This document shows, piece by piece, positions 27,901 to 42,900 of a DNA stretch of 64,000 bases. The stretch spans positions 1,266,601 to 1,330,600 of the forward strand of contig NMRA01000009.1 of NCBI GenBank assembly GCA_002633005.1, read 5' to 3'. The notes beneath the pieces are model-generated. The model was not told the DNA's origin. It saw only the letters and a list, made by a program, of their open reading frames with translations, and did no database searches. The DNA comes from Phoronis australis. Taxonomy: Eukaryota > Phoronida > Phoronidae. The position numbers were made by a program, and so were the translations under genes. Positions within the stretch are counted from its first letter, which is position 1; each line of letters starts with the position of its first letter.

Positions 27901-30900
27901 ATAATACAATAAGTTTCCTCATCTCAGCTTCAAATGAAGTATACATGTACAGGCAAACATTCTTTTTTATCACATTCGTATTTGGATGAATTCTCAACTC
28001 TTGTAACTGTTTTTCTATAAATAATCTCGTAGAAAACAAAAATGACTTTAAATCTTTTATTTACATGTACTGTGACTCAAAACCTGACAAATCTAAAACA
28101 GTTTTAATACATGTCATGCAAAAATGGACCTAGCATATGAGCGATATATATAACAGAATGAAAGAGAGCAATGAAACCACACGCAAACAATTGCACCATT
28201 CATACGAGTAGTCATAGTCTACCTATAATAGGAATACTATTCATGTAAGTTATCTGGTCAACATCTAACTCAGATACCTACAGAAAATGATATTATGAGC
28301 AACACCTAAAAATAACTTGCATGTGTGCAATTTCGACAAACTACTTGCTGCCACTGAAAGAAGATTGTGCTCACAGCATCATTTTTCTACATGTTGCATC
28401 CTATCACATGGAGCAGGGTGGCCATCATATAAAAATATACAATCAAATGAATATGTTCACAGAAAGACATGTTACAAAAAACCTTGTACCATCCATGTGC
28501 CGACCAATCATATTTATACATATACATATATATATATATATAATCGCATTAAGCAAATTATGATAAATAACGGTTACAGCAATAAGTTTGTTGATGAGAA
28601 TGTGAAGCTTTTCATAAGCCAGTTGCAGAAGCCTATGTGTTTAAAACAAGCAAGTGATTGTACCAAAAAACTATTCTACCGCAACCAATTCCATTCACGT
28701 TATATTGAAGATGAACGAGTTTTAAAACGGATCATCCATAATAATGTTAAGACCGTTAAGCCAGAAGACAGCTTTAAATTAATTATATATTACCAAAACC
28801 ACAAAACTAAAGATCTTGTTGTTAAAAACAATATGTGCTCTAAGTCTGTCCGAGTGTTAGCCAAAACTGACTTGATTTATCAGTTCAATTGTCCCCACAA
28901 CGAATGTATTCGTTCAAACACTGATTGCTCAAGGTACGTTGGTTATACAACTTGCACTTTATCTCGCCGGTTATCTATGCACTTACAGAATGGATCAATA
29001 AAAGATCACTTCCAAACACTCCACAAACAGAAAATTTCTCGTTCAGATATTGTTGATAATACCATCGTCAGGTATTTCGAACGTGACCTCTTTCGTTTGA
29101 AAATACTTGAAGCATTAATAATAAAAACTGAAACACCTTACATAAATTCTCAAGANACCTCACATACGTATTCATACAGCCGCGTGATAAAGGAGTTATC
29201 AAGCAATTTGATATAAAAGAACCACCTTTCCAATATCAGCCTTAGGGCCCTCATTCAAGTACTTTTGCACATCATAAATCTGGACATAATAACCCACCTA
29301 CATTATATAACATACATATATTGTCCAAGTGATTTGACTTTTAAACACTAATCCAGAAATTTGTCCAGTTAATTTTTTATAGCATGAAATAGTTCTACCT
29401 GGCTTTCATGTTTGGCGCAAATTCATAATTTGACTTAGGATAAATTTATCTGGATCCTGAAGTGTCACCGACAAAGTTTGAAATGTGTAACTTGCAAATG
29501 AAAAATATGAAAGTATGTTCTCACATACTTAAATTGCAAGCATAATTTCCTCATCCCGTGCGAGGTTTGTCACTAATGCACTGCAGCGCACCATGCACAT
29601 AGATTTGAAAACAACAGACAGTTATTCAGGAACATAAAACATTAGGTTTACTGAATCCCAAATATATAAATAAACAACCTCTCGATAACCTTTCGCAACA
29701 CGTTTAAAATTCTTGTGGTCTGAAGCGCATCATAATAAATCAGAGTACGAAAGGCTAACAAGCAAGCATTGAAATGTACAACATATTATCCTGTTATACA
29801 GGTAAAGTATACAAGGAAGGTTAAGTTAATGACAAGTAGATACCAGACACTTCGAAGCTTTTTCCATCTTCTATTTGAAACTCATTGTTGTTGTGTTGGG
29901 ATGTATGAAGTGCAAAGTGTTGAGAATCGCCAGGATAGAGAAGACACGCTTTTAGCAACTTTAGGTCCATCTAAAACAAAAGTAACATGAAACAATAATC
30001 TTGATGATGGGTGTTTAGTTTACCATAGGTCAATAGGATAAACTCACTAGTGAAAATGGACGCATACTGTACACATTGCAATATTACGCTGACTCAACAT
30101 TTATCAGTAAGTTGTCATTGTATATACAGGCATATATTAACAAATTGCCACTTGACTTCAAGCAATGGTGTCTGAAACAGTTAAGTTGAACTACAGTGAT
30201 TCTTACAATTATTCATGCAGCGTTTAATTGCGCAACTTCTTCCCAGTGTAGCACTTCCCGTTCGACGAATTGGAATTATTTTCATTACTTTGTTTCGATA
30301 AAAATCAATTAATAAGGTGCACGTACCTTTGATGGAAGTAAAAAATCACAAATTAACCAAATGGCATTCAAGAAGGCAACACTTTGGACCTTGAAATTAT
30401 TTGATGGACGAGTGTTCCCAAGCAACACTGCATCGGAATATTCCCTAATATTGCATGGTATAAGTGCAAAAAGTCATGCAATGTTCCACAGTGTAAGACT
30501 AATCCAAAATACAATGAACAGCTATATTCACCCACAAAAAAAAACAACTACAGCAACTTCAAATGTCTTCAGATGACATACTTTCAATTCAAAACAAATC
30601 ACCTTGCAATTCATGTCATGAAGTTTTCAAAAAAATTAAGTTGACAAGAATGATGAAAATCAGCAAAATATTGGTATATTAGTATTCAGATAGTTTTCAA
30701 ATGATTTCGAATAGTGTTACTATTTATCTAGTCCATCGTTTTTGCGACAAAGTTGAACAACTCCGATAAAATCACCAACTTCTGTTAAAACAGCAGTAGT
30801 GAGCTGAAATATGCAAAGCCTAGCGACATCGATTAAGCAATAAAAAGCCTAAATAGTCACTCACTGAGGAATTCATTCTCACAATACCTTGCACTGGATA

Positions 30901-33900
30901 GTAAACTCCCATCGGTACACCTCAGACTTCTTTTTAAGATAGATCTTATCATCCATCTTGCTTTGTATTTCAACTCCATTCACATGTTCAACCAGCTGTA
31001 ATATGAATGAAAAAATACAAGCCAGTGACAAAATGGTGGCTACGTAGTACATATTAAAATACGTGTACCAAAACAGCAGTGACACTGACCAAGTAACAGT
31101 ATTAGAAGTTTCAACAGCCCACCCTAATGTCAGGCTTAAAGTGAAAATGGTGTCTCTCAATGCTCACTTTTATTAATTGTAAGAGAAAAGTTGGAAAGAC
31201 TAAAAACAAAAGATGGAGTTGGTGTCTAAGTCATGCTCTTGGATCGATGCAGGCTCACTAAGGAAACGAGGTCAATAACAATGTTAAAAACATCTTAGCC
31301 TAGTACAAAAAATGTAGATTTTTCTAACAAACATCTTTGAAATTCTTGATTAACTATGTAGGATCTTGTGCACAAGTCTTGAGCATTAAGTGTTTTTTTA
31401 GATGTTTAGTGTTGTCAGGTATCATGATTACGGAGTGTTAGTTGAAACGGCCAATGATATTTTACCAATTTGCATGATTTAAAGACAGCTGTCAGACATG
31501 ACACAGCAGGTGATGAAAAACTTACCGGCATGATTAGGAAAACACTTGCCTTTTAGACAATGAATTTGTAGCAATAGCTTTTTGAAATACAAGGTATGAT
31601 ATCGATGCCTCAATTCTGAAGCCTATTATCAGCCCCTCTCAAAAACATTTTAAAAATCATGTAAAATTTCCTCAGCCACTAAATTTCTACTCTAATGATC
31701 TAAAATCCTCAATGAGGTTATTATTAGTTAAATCTCACATAATACACTAGGCATAAAAAGGTTTTTCAATTATTAAATGCAAAATCAACATTTCTGAAGC
31801 AGCCTCAGTGTGAGGAACATGATTTGAATCAGCATGATGGCATTCCGTCGTTCAGCAACTTTTCCAGACGTGAGGGGTGCTGAACGTGCGATAACATCTG
31901 GCTCCTTTGTTAACTGCCCAGCACAGTCGTTTGTCCCGTATCACAATAAGCAGGCCAATTATCTCCCAGGCTTATTATAGACCACAAGTTAACACAATCA
32001 AACCCAGAGCGCATTGGTACGTTCGGAAAGACTAGATAGTCGTAACTTTGGTTGTAGTTGGACGATTTTAGTGATTTAAAAACTAAACATGATCAGCATT
32101 TGACAAGGAATTCAGAAATACTATAGGTTTATCTTCAAATATGTTAACTTAACTTTTATTTTTAGCAGCACAGACCAATCAGGGTAGATATAATCTTATT
32201 GGAGATTAGAGCAATTATTGAACAAAAGAGAGCTGGCCCTCCAACCATGAATGCCAGAATGGAGTTAATCAGTCGTGTAAGATATTGGCTACAGGGGTAA
32301 ACTTCCCAACTTGTTGTTGGGCTATTGAATCGAACAAGTTGGGAGCAATGGGAAAACGCTGTAATGGTATATTACAAGTCGGCAGGGGTGATTATGGGAC
32401 ATACAACTCAGCAGGAGTCCTTAGTTCAATACTTGACACCGCCTACTGCTTAGTAGGCTTGCTCGTTTAAAACTAAATGGTGGCGACAGGGACAAGGGAA
32501 ATACATAATTTTGCTAACTTAAAATCTATAGTTTTGTAAATATCTGGCTCAATTCATATACTTGGCAATAAGGTCCAACATAATCTTAACAAGTCTAGTT
32601 ATTCCCAAGACAAAATTTTGCCCAATGTGGTCCGCTGTATCACCCTATCACAATTCCCAAGATGTTTTCCAATAAATTGGCAAAACACACCACATGGGAC
32701 AAAATTACCTTAGGGAAGAAACAAAATTCGTTATAGGTACATGCAGTGAACATCTAAAATATAGGTTAAAAATACATACACCCTTCAGATGCAAAAAGAT
32801 CCCTGTTCAAACTGCACTACACAAGTTATTGTCAACCGTCATCAAGTCATTTCACGATATCAAATAATATTTTGACTTTCTATACTACACCGTCCCATAA
32901 ACACATGTTGTTCAAATAATCGATGACTGAAAAATCTTAGTTTTTGCCTTAAAATCCAGCATCATGGTTGTGAACACCATTTTTGCTTCAAAATGAATAT
33001 TAAAAAAATTTTAAATTATCAAACATTAGTTGATTTCATGATTGAGAGATAAATCATGTAATTGAAATCTATTAAATAAGAGTTGTTCCAAACAACTCAG
33101 ATATTTGGCAGTAAAACAGTTCATATAATTTGATGAGAAGCAATGAAAGATGATGCTAATACTGCATTTTCAAAAAATTCTGCGAAAGATTTACAGTTGA
33201 TGGAATTCCAAGTTTTAAACAATACTAGATGCAAAATATGCCTTGAATAAAGGTAATTCAGAAACAGTACTCCACAAAACCACTTTCACATTAAATCCAG
33301 GTTGTCATTCACTCCTTTGCAACCTCCCAACTACAAAAACCAAGCTCATAACTCTCATTGAAATGTAACTGATGAATAGACCATAATGCATGAAGTCATC
33401 CTAGTTCAGTATTGTCAGCATTTAAAAAGAGGACTGCTACTGCTACATCTATGGTTGTGATTATAACTGACTGCAGAGCTTCAGGCCCCTTTGAAAAGAA
33501 GGAACGCACAAGCAAAACAAAGCAATGGCTTGCACACCTGTTTACTTCCTTGCTTCTTATCCAGAAGAAGCTTGTCCATATAGGCTAGTTCATCATTGGA
33601 ACTTTTGGTTCTCTTCCGCTTGCGCTGTTCTAATCGTTGTCGCCATTCAGTCAGCTCTTCATAACAGTGTGCCTTGAGACAAAGGTTGTCATCATCCGAA
33701 ACACAAGAGAACTGACAGCTGTCATCCTGAATATGACTGGAAATTAAGAGAAAAGTAGAATTATTTTTAATCACAATTTCTTAACATTTACTTGTTACAC
33801 ATGGAGATCAGATCCAAATTTGAAATTCAATTAGCAAAGGTAGCAACTTATAATAAAGTTGTTACATAACATGACATTCAATTAAAACGCAAAATGAACA

Positions 33901-36900
33901 CAAAAAATGACAGCAACACTTACTCCCGACATATTTGCAGGTTTTCCAGTGAAACACCGTAAGGCGGCTCTCTAAACCTACACTCATCCTCATTCTCTGC
34001 CAAAGCCTTGTTACGGTGCCTTGCAGACAGTTGATGCAGTTTTAACTGTTTCTTCGAATTACATGTGCAGTTGCAGAGATGGCAATGGTTTGTGCTAAGA
34101 AAAACTTGTCTCTCACGCTGCACTGTTCTTTGCACCGTTCGCTGTGGTACACTTGACTGCTTTTGAGGGGGCATTGGAATGACCAGATCCTCAATCTTAA
34201 GACCTACACAACACAGAAGAAACCCTTTGAGTATACATCTGCACAGCACTCCTCATTTCTTTTCAAAACCATAGTAACATACAAAACCAAACAGGAACAA
34301 ATTAAGAGGGTTCACCATGAGCCTTGCAAATCAAAAGGTGCAGAAACCCAATTGCAATTCGTCACCAGGGGGTGCCACAGTAATTGTACCTATCCAATAA
34401 TCAGCAGCTGTGCTTTCCTCAATAGGTCCCCACACTTCATGAAGATCTATCAAGGATGCAAGGATGGTTGCAGGTTTGTACTTGAACTGAACATTAATGC
34501 ATGAAACAGCAAAGTAAAACTGTGCTGAAAGAGGCCTGTCATCGAACGTTCACGCGCTTATGTTCAATTCCACAAGTTCGGAATCAACAGTACTGTACAT
34601 AAGTTGACTTGGTTACGACCTATGTACAAAAAGTCCAGAAAGACCTCATAACAACGCACTTGCCCTGTATCAGCTAAGAGAGGTACTGAAATGTCACAGA
34701 GTTGGTCAAGAGCTAACAAAAAGTCAAGTTGAAAAGTTTCTGAAATGTCAAATTTTCACCACATATTCCAAGTGCTTGTTACTTGTGAGACAAGCACTAC
34801 ACAGGTGTTTAAAACCTCCCACAATTCATAAACATACACGGAAGTCTGTTTTCTTCACATAAAAATGAAGTAAATGGTAAGTAACATCCTGCAACCCAAT
34901 GATTCAGTGAAAACTTGAGTTAGAAAACGATGAAAGTAACTCACCACTTTGTCTGAGATATGTCCAAATAATCTTTTCCTCCTCATTGTGTGCATAAGTA
35001 CATTTCAAACCTTTAAAGCAACTGTGGTTCTTCTGATGGTCACACAACTTGTAGCTATAATTGCCGAACACTGGACGTCTGATCCTTTTACCACTTTTAG
35101 GTTCTATGAAACACATTTGATGATCATTATGTCCATTCTTTGTCTGCGATGTCCAACACAGCCAACAGGTTTCGTAGAGTTTGTAAGGAAAATTCGCATC
35201 AAATTTTCTTGAAACTTTAGCAGTTTCTCCACTTGTATTCTGAGAACTTCCAAGATTTGGCAGACGCTCGGTCACTTGACGTGCACTATGCCTTAGCTGG
35301 CCCACATTGTCACCCTCTCCACCACGCTTCGCTCCATAATTAACAAAAAACTGTTCGAAATTAAATGAACCTTGCTGCTGCATGGTCCACAAAATAAGTT
35401 CCTCATCAGAATGAGCATAGAAGCATTTTTCACCAAAGGTTGCAAAGTGACCGGGCTTGTCTTTATTGTAACATAACTGTGGCTTATATTGAGGCTTCAC
35501 TATATGTTCTCTGATCATCATCCAAGGCTGACCTGTCTTGGCCACAATCAAAATCGATTTATCACAAGCACTTGTGCTGTGTGCACTTGTGCTAAAAGAA
35601 CCACACCAACTTTCGCCAGACTGTTTTGTAGTAAAACATTGACGGCAAGCTAGTTTAAACTCGTGTGTGTTTTTCAAAGGAAATTCCTTCATCAACTCCT
35701 GCCATACTTTGTTAATGTCCAGTTCTTTCCGTCTGTGAGCCTCCCAGATCTCTTTCTCTAGAGGACTGTGTGCTAAGTTGCAGTCCCCTGAACAGCTAGT
35801 GTTACGGCATAAAGAGATGGGGGCCTCTAGCCCAGATATCTCAGCAGGTAATGGGTGTACATACACCCAACTACCAGCACTAGTTCTCTGAGCCACTAAC
35901 AAGTCACGATGACATGCATGTTCAAGGTGTTCATTCAGTGATGACTTCTTCCCTTTGCTACTGAAGCACTCGTTGCAACCCAGCTGAAATGTGAATCTCT
36001 TGCTATTGCCATTCGAATTTGTGGCTGGAGTTCTAAAAATAAAAATTAAGTCAATTGATACAGAACAGTGGATACATCCTTCAATTCAAGAGTTGTGAAA
36101 ATCAAACTGAACAATTATATTTCTTAATTTGTAACTTCAGCAGTTTTGAAATATTTAAGTAGTAGACGCTGATTTGGTGTTCCATTTATATGTTGTTTAT
36201 CGTATGGCTTACTGAAGATGACTGAAACCAAGTACAAAACACATCCCACATCTGCTTAACAAGGAACAACATTTGTTCCATACTGCAGCAGTAAGTCAGT
36301 TACATTAATTCATCCAACTGAATTGAAGTTTGGATTAAAGCTGCACTTTGCACTCTGCCACTTTAAACATATTTCAAGCTCTTAAGTCAAGGGCATTAAG
36401 CCAACAGGTGACCTACTCACAGGATTTACGGTCATTGTTATGTCATGTGACAGTGGTAATTTAAGGTGTTCCCTGCACATCATTTTCAAATTCCAGGATT
36501 GGCCAACCAATATAAAACAGACTATTTTCCAACATGTTTGGTGACCTGCTGAGACTTTGTACACTCTCCTTGGTAGTAGAAAGCCCCATAATACCAAGGG
36601 AAATTCTGAGACTGATTTTGTAAGAGAAAGAAGCCTAATTCAATTTTCATTATCGCCAACAAAACAGGGCAAAATCCATATATGAATGTCTTGGGTGTTT
36701 CGGGTGCTTCCATAGTAGCCATGTGAATTGATATTAATCTGTATAGATGCAATCCGAATGAAAACAATGGGGTTCATAACTTGTCAAAACATTGTTCAAA
36801 ATGATGTTCAAATGTATTTTAAAGCACACTCACCGCTTAACCTTTGGAATAGCACCACTTCCAACAACACTGCTGTTATTCGTATTCAGCTTACCTGAAA

Positions 36901-39900
36901 GAGAAAAATATATCATATTTAAATAAGGCTTGCTTTACATTTGCTTGACTGTTCTCACAACAGCCATGAAACAGGAACCCATTCTACCTTACAATAAACT
37001 TTCACTAGAATGTGGATTTTTCTTGCAAGTGAAAAACACATTCAGAATATTCAACATGGGGTGGGGCAAATGCAAAATTGAGATCCAGTTTTCTGTTGCA
37101 GAGAACATTGTGGTATCTTAGTTGCTGAAATATGTGAATTCCACAAATTCCGTAAAATCCTTGTTTCTACTGACTTAATACTCAATATGCACAAGGAACA
37201 TTGACCGCTAAGTTCATTCACAGATGTCAAACATGCTCACCGTGACCTTTCGTGCCCTTTTGACCCACAGCTTGCCATGCTTCATCAGAAGACGAGTCAT
37301 GATCAGAGGAGTCAGCTATAAACAAACACATTTTACTGATGTATAATCATTTAAGGCATAAAGTGAAGTCTTATCGTTAGTTGGAGTTCTTGTGATCCTT
37401 CCGAGAGACTAGGCAAAATCTACAAGAGATTTGACTCGAAATTTGACCGTTCATATCTTGCGAAAATGGAAATTCAATTGAAGCTTGGAACTTAATTTAT
37501 CAATTTTTGAGTAGAGTCTTGATCAGTAATCTGGCGGTCGCTGGCCTAGACCATCACAGGTAGTTCCGTTTAGAAAAAGTTCCCTAACTCATACACTTAA
37601 AGGTACATATCTTTGGTTAGTGATTACTCTACCATTTGTCTTGGGTGTAGTACTTCCATCCCGTTTCTCGAGCTCCTTTTTACAGTCTGCACTTGCAGCT
37701 TTACCAGCCCCATCAGAAACAACCCTTGTTTGTAATTGGCCATACACCTGGAAATATATTTCAACACCTTTATATCTCACGCTATCTGGATAACATTTCA
37801 CAGAAAAGGTGCAACAGCAAGACAATCAGTGGAGAATTTGTAAAGCATCTTTGACAAGAGCAACGCAAAGCATTGAAACGCATCCCCGGCTGTGCTGCAA
37901 ATAGTGTGTTTTTAAGGTGGTAACATTTAGTATGTGAAAATGACCACTAGATGGCGCAGAGTATATCAAACCTGTTCGAAAATGGGAAGGCACCATTGCT
38001 TCTCTACTGGAAATGTATTTTGTTTAATGTCATGAAAATACATTAAATAAATTCAAAGGTAGAGGTAAACCTAAAAATAAATTCACCACAAGGTGGCACA
38101 GATACTTCTGGAAGAAGTCATAATCTCTTGTCACGCTCATAGACTACACTTTCTATTACTAACTATAAAGTATAAAAAGATAAAACAAAAGCCATAGATG
38201 CAAAATAAAACAAAAATTGTCACCACATGCCATATGGACCTGCCTGAAAACCAACGTCAGATGTGATCTCAGTACCAGCACATTCAGCAAATTTCCATAA
38301 TGATCCTTTAATTAGCAGCTTGCCAGACAGAAGGATGAACCCAAAATATCAGCTAGAGACTATTAGATGAGGCAGAACACAATACGTTGGCTCTTTCCAA
38401 AAATAAAAAAACGTGATGTCTCTTTAACAGGAAGTTATGAGACAAATTTCTTGAAAATGCATCAACGAACGCTGAAGATGCAGAGGCAAACATAAAAAAA
38501 AATAAAATTGTCACCAGAGAGCACACTTGTTATTGGATCTGAACCATCATCACCTGTCAAAAGCTTCATAGAAACATGTGCCAAACTTTACAAAATTAAT
38601 AAAGATTCTTCAAAAAGGTTAAGCAGATACAGCTTCAAGTTGCAAAAACAGTGTTGTCGTCATCTGAGCAGAAACATATCTGCCAAATTTTGTTAAAATC
38701 CATGAAGGAACTGGGCAGATACAGAGACTAACATAAAAAATAAAATTGACAATAGGGGGCACACAAGTTGTGTATTCCATCCAAAAATCACCATCATCTG
38801 TTGGCAGCTTCACACGAGCAAACCTGCCGAATTTTACAAAGATACTGCAAGAGGTTTAGGAGATACCGCAGCAGATACCGGATGACAGATACAGGACACC
38901 TGGATAGAGATGACAGCAGTATGTGCCCATAATGCATCTGGGTGCATAAAATTAGGCTCATGACACACTCCCACATTCAAATTTCACTGTGTTCTTTTGG
39001 AGTATTAAGATCACTCGCTTGGGAGCACAAGTCAAGATGGCCCAATGCGATCATCAGGCAGGTTACATCACAGCACCCATCTCTATAGTCCCTAATCCAC
39101 CAAACAAAGGAAGCAGTCCAAGTGATGTGGTACATAACTATTGTAATTTAACAGGTAAGAATAACTCATAGCGCAGGGTTCAGTCATGCAATATAGCACC
39201 TAAAGTAACAAGCACACACAAGATGAGTTTGCTTATACCCCAACAACAAAAGAACTCCAATTAACCAAGCACGTGCATATTGGATTATACACTGGTACTC
39301 AGGATACATTTTGATGGCTGAATTTTGCATTCTTTACTATTTCCATCATTTTCTTCCTTGATTTTCGTTGATTTGGTGCTTTGAAATGCTGGTAACTTGC
39401 AAGGATATTTTCAGCTTTCATTAAAAACAAATCATAATTCATAACATTTTAAAACCCATTTAAGGCCTTAAAAGTACGTAAAATGACAGCTCATGTTCAA
39501 ATGTGTTGCAGGAAATGTGGTCATGCAGGACCACCAAAACAACCTGTACCCTTAAGCTGTACCTAACACTGGAAGTATTTACCAATTTTTATGCAATGTG
39601 GTGTAAGGAACTTTGGAGTCTTAGCTCGCTAAAATGGTCAAAAATGTCAAATGACGAAGTATAACAAAAACATCTCAATTCACCTCATGTATATTAAGTA
39701 TACATGATATAGAGTGTCAAGTTACCACCTGTATAGAATACTACTTACTGTGTGTCCACCAGGTGACCTCTCATATAGGACTTTCTCATCCATCAGATGC
39801 CTTTTAGTTGATTTATCTGAGCTACTGATGATGTGAGAATGCCCACCCATTTGTTTCCTAGAAATAGCTTCATCCACGGATTGGTTGGAAGTCGAAGTTG

Positions 39901-42900
39901 CTGATACCTTGGCATTCAACTGACGGTTTGCTTTTACTGTGTTTTTCTGATTGCTTTCACTCTGTTGCTTTTTACAGACTGCATTCATAGCTTTACCAAC
40001 CCCACCAGAAGTGAGGCTGACAGGCAAAGCTTGTCCAGGTGCCTAAACACAAATTTCAATACATCAAAAATCCATACTGCATAATTTCTCAAAGAACGAG
40101 TGATAGCATATGAACTCGTGCACATAATGCAGAGCTCAAAATACAGTAAATCACATACACAAGTTATGAAATAAGAAGATGGGACTTAAACTAGACAACC
40201 TCACAAATTGCTCAAGGCTAGGAATGATATCATGTTGTTGAGACCTCAAAATTTTAATACTTTAGGTTAAGTCAAGAACTGGGCCATTCTTTTCCAAAAC
40301 ATTTGCTAACAATAAACTCTAAAATAAAACAAGAGCAACGCAGAGCGTTGAAATGTGCCCACAAATGCATCACAAATGTTGTGCTTTAAATTTAGGGTTC
40401 TTTATTTGTGTCATAAAAATGGCCAATATATGGCGCAAAAACGTACAATCCATCCAAAAACGGGAACATGTCATTGCTTCTTAAGTAGAAAGCTATAAAC
40501 CAAATTTCATAGAAATCTGTCTCGGAACTTCAGAGAAACAAAGGAAAACAGAGTAAAATGAAATTGTCACCAGGGGGCACATTGTTCATTGGATCCGCCT
40601 GAAAGTCATCATTGTCTGTTGTTAGCTTCATATAAATACACTTATTTAAGTTTAATAAAGATCCTGTAGTGGGTTTAGGAGATACAGCTATGGGCACAAA
40701 ACAAAACAAAACTACCACCAGGAGGCGCCACAGTAGTCGAAGTTGTCATCGTCAAGCGTCCTCTTCATACTGGAAACATATAAGCCAATTTTCAAAACCA
40801 TCTGTAGAATGATTTGGTTGACAGAGGGTAGATGCCAAAAACAGATTCAAAAACAGCAAAAATGGCCACCAGGTGGCACAAAATACCTTGATTCCATTCG
40901 AAAACAGGACGATAGCGTCATCTCACCAAAAGATGCCCGTATTCAAAATTTTATGAAAATCTGTATAGGACCTTTGAAGATACAGAAGTAAACGTAAAAA
41001 TAAAATTGCCACCAGCGGGCACACCAGTTGTCAGATCCACCCGAAAATAGTCGTCGTCTGCTGTCAACATCATATAAACCCACTTGTTAAATTTAGTAAA
41101 GATCCTGCAAACAGTTTAGGAGATACAGTCATGGGCACAAAAAATGAAACTGCCACTAGGAGGTGCCACAATAGTCGAAGTCATCAGCCGTCCACTTCAT
41201 AGTACATGCCAATTTTCACAATTATCCTGAAAGTGGTTTGGTTGATAGAGGGGTGGACGCCAAAAAACAGACTCAAAAACAGTAAATATGGCCACTAGGT
41301 GGTGCAAACTACGTCGAATCCATCTGAAAATGAAAAGATAGCGTCACCTCACTAACAGAAGCCTGTAAACCAAATTTTATGAAAATACCTTGAGGACCTT
41401 TGAAGATACTGAGGAAAATGTAAAAAAAAAATTGCCACTAGGTGGCACACCAGTAGTCAGATCTGTCCGAAAGTCGTCGTCGTCCATTGTCATCATCATA
41501 TAAATGCACTTACTAAATTTAGTAAAGATCCTGCAAACGGTTTAGGAGATATAGCCATAGGTGCAAAAAAGGACAAAACTGCCACTAGGAGGCGCCACAG
41601 TAGTCGAAGTTGTCGGAAAATCATCGTCAACTGTCCTCATCATAATAAAAATATACATGCCAATTTTCACAATCATGCTTAGAGCGGTTTGGATGATAGA
41701 GGGGTGGACGCTAAAAAACAGACTCGAAAACAGTAAAAATGCCTACTAAGTGGCGCAAATTACGTCAAATCCATCGAAAAACAGGAGGATATTGTCGTTT
41801 CACTAATAGATGCATAATTCCAAATTTTGTGAAAATATGTTGAGGACCTTTGATCAAAAATGTCAAATGACGAAGTATAACAAAAACATCTCAATTCACC
41901 TCATGTATATTAAGTATACATGATATAGAGTGTCAAGTTACCACCTGTATAGAATACTACTTACTGTGTGTCCACCAGGTGACCTCTCATATAGGACTTT
42001 CTCATCCATCAGATGCCTTTTAGTTGATTTATCTGAGCTACTGATGATGTGAGAATGCCCACCCATTTGTTTCCTAGAAATAGCTTCATCCACGGATTGG
42101 TTGGAAGTCGAAGTTGCTGATACCTTGGCATTCAACTGACGGTTTGCTTTTACTGTGTTTTTCTGATTGCTTTCACTCTGTTGCTTTTTACAGACTGCAT
42201 TCATAGCTTTACCAACCCCACCAGAAGTGAGGCTCACAGGCGAAGCTTGTCCAGGTGCCTAAACACAAATTTCAATACATCAAAAACTCATACTGCATAA
42301 TTTCTCAAAGAACGAGTGACATCGTATGAACTTGTGCACATAATGCAGAGCTCAAAATACAATAAATCACATACACAAGTTATGAAATAAGAAGATGGGA
42401 CTTAAACTAGACAATCTCACAAATTGCTCAAGGCTAGGAATGATATCATGTTGTTGAGACCTCAAAATTTTAATACTTTAGGTGTAGTCAAGAACTGAGC
42501 CATTCTTTTCCAAAACCTATGCTAACAATTACTAAGTCTAAAATAAACAAGAGCAACACGGAGCGTTGAAATGCACCCACGAACGCATATCAAATGGTGT
42601 GCTTTTAGGGTTATTTATTTGTATCATAAAAATGGCCACTAGATGGCGCAAAAATGTACAATCCATCCAAATACAGCTGCTATAGATGCAAAACAAAACG
42701 GAGCTACCACCAGGAGGCGCCACAGTAGTCAGTCGCCATCATCAAGCGTCCTCTTCACACTGAGAACATTTCAATTTTCAAAACCATCCCTAGAAGGATT
42801 TGGTTGACCAGGGTTTGAAAACAGCAAAAATGGCCACTACGTGGCGCAAAATACCTACATTCCATCCAAAAACAGGAGCAAAGCGTCATCTCTTCAATAG

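Larger units (their letters stand above)
30158..33288. repeat. segmental duplication, copy 2
   Basis: Pair of 23731-26862. It holds the functional 108-nt exon and a private 535-bp transposon insertion. Its left edge shares TTCAAGCAATGGTGT with copy 1. Confidence 0.85.

Noticed and set aside
30360-30576. MAFKKAT-type ORF shared by both duplication copies as a gene pair
   Set aside because: Similarity follows the whole 3.1-kb block equally, coding or not, and the frame is lost near the end in one copy.
39749-42258. The two 294-nt exons as separate small genes
   Set aside because: They have acceptor and donor sites, no start codon at the 5' end, and phase fit into the HELZ2-like gene.
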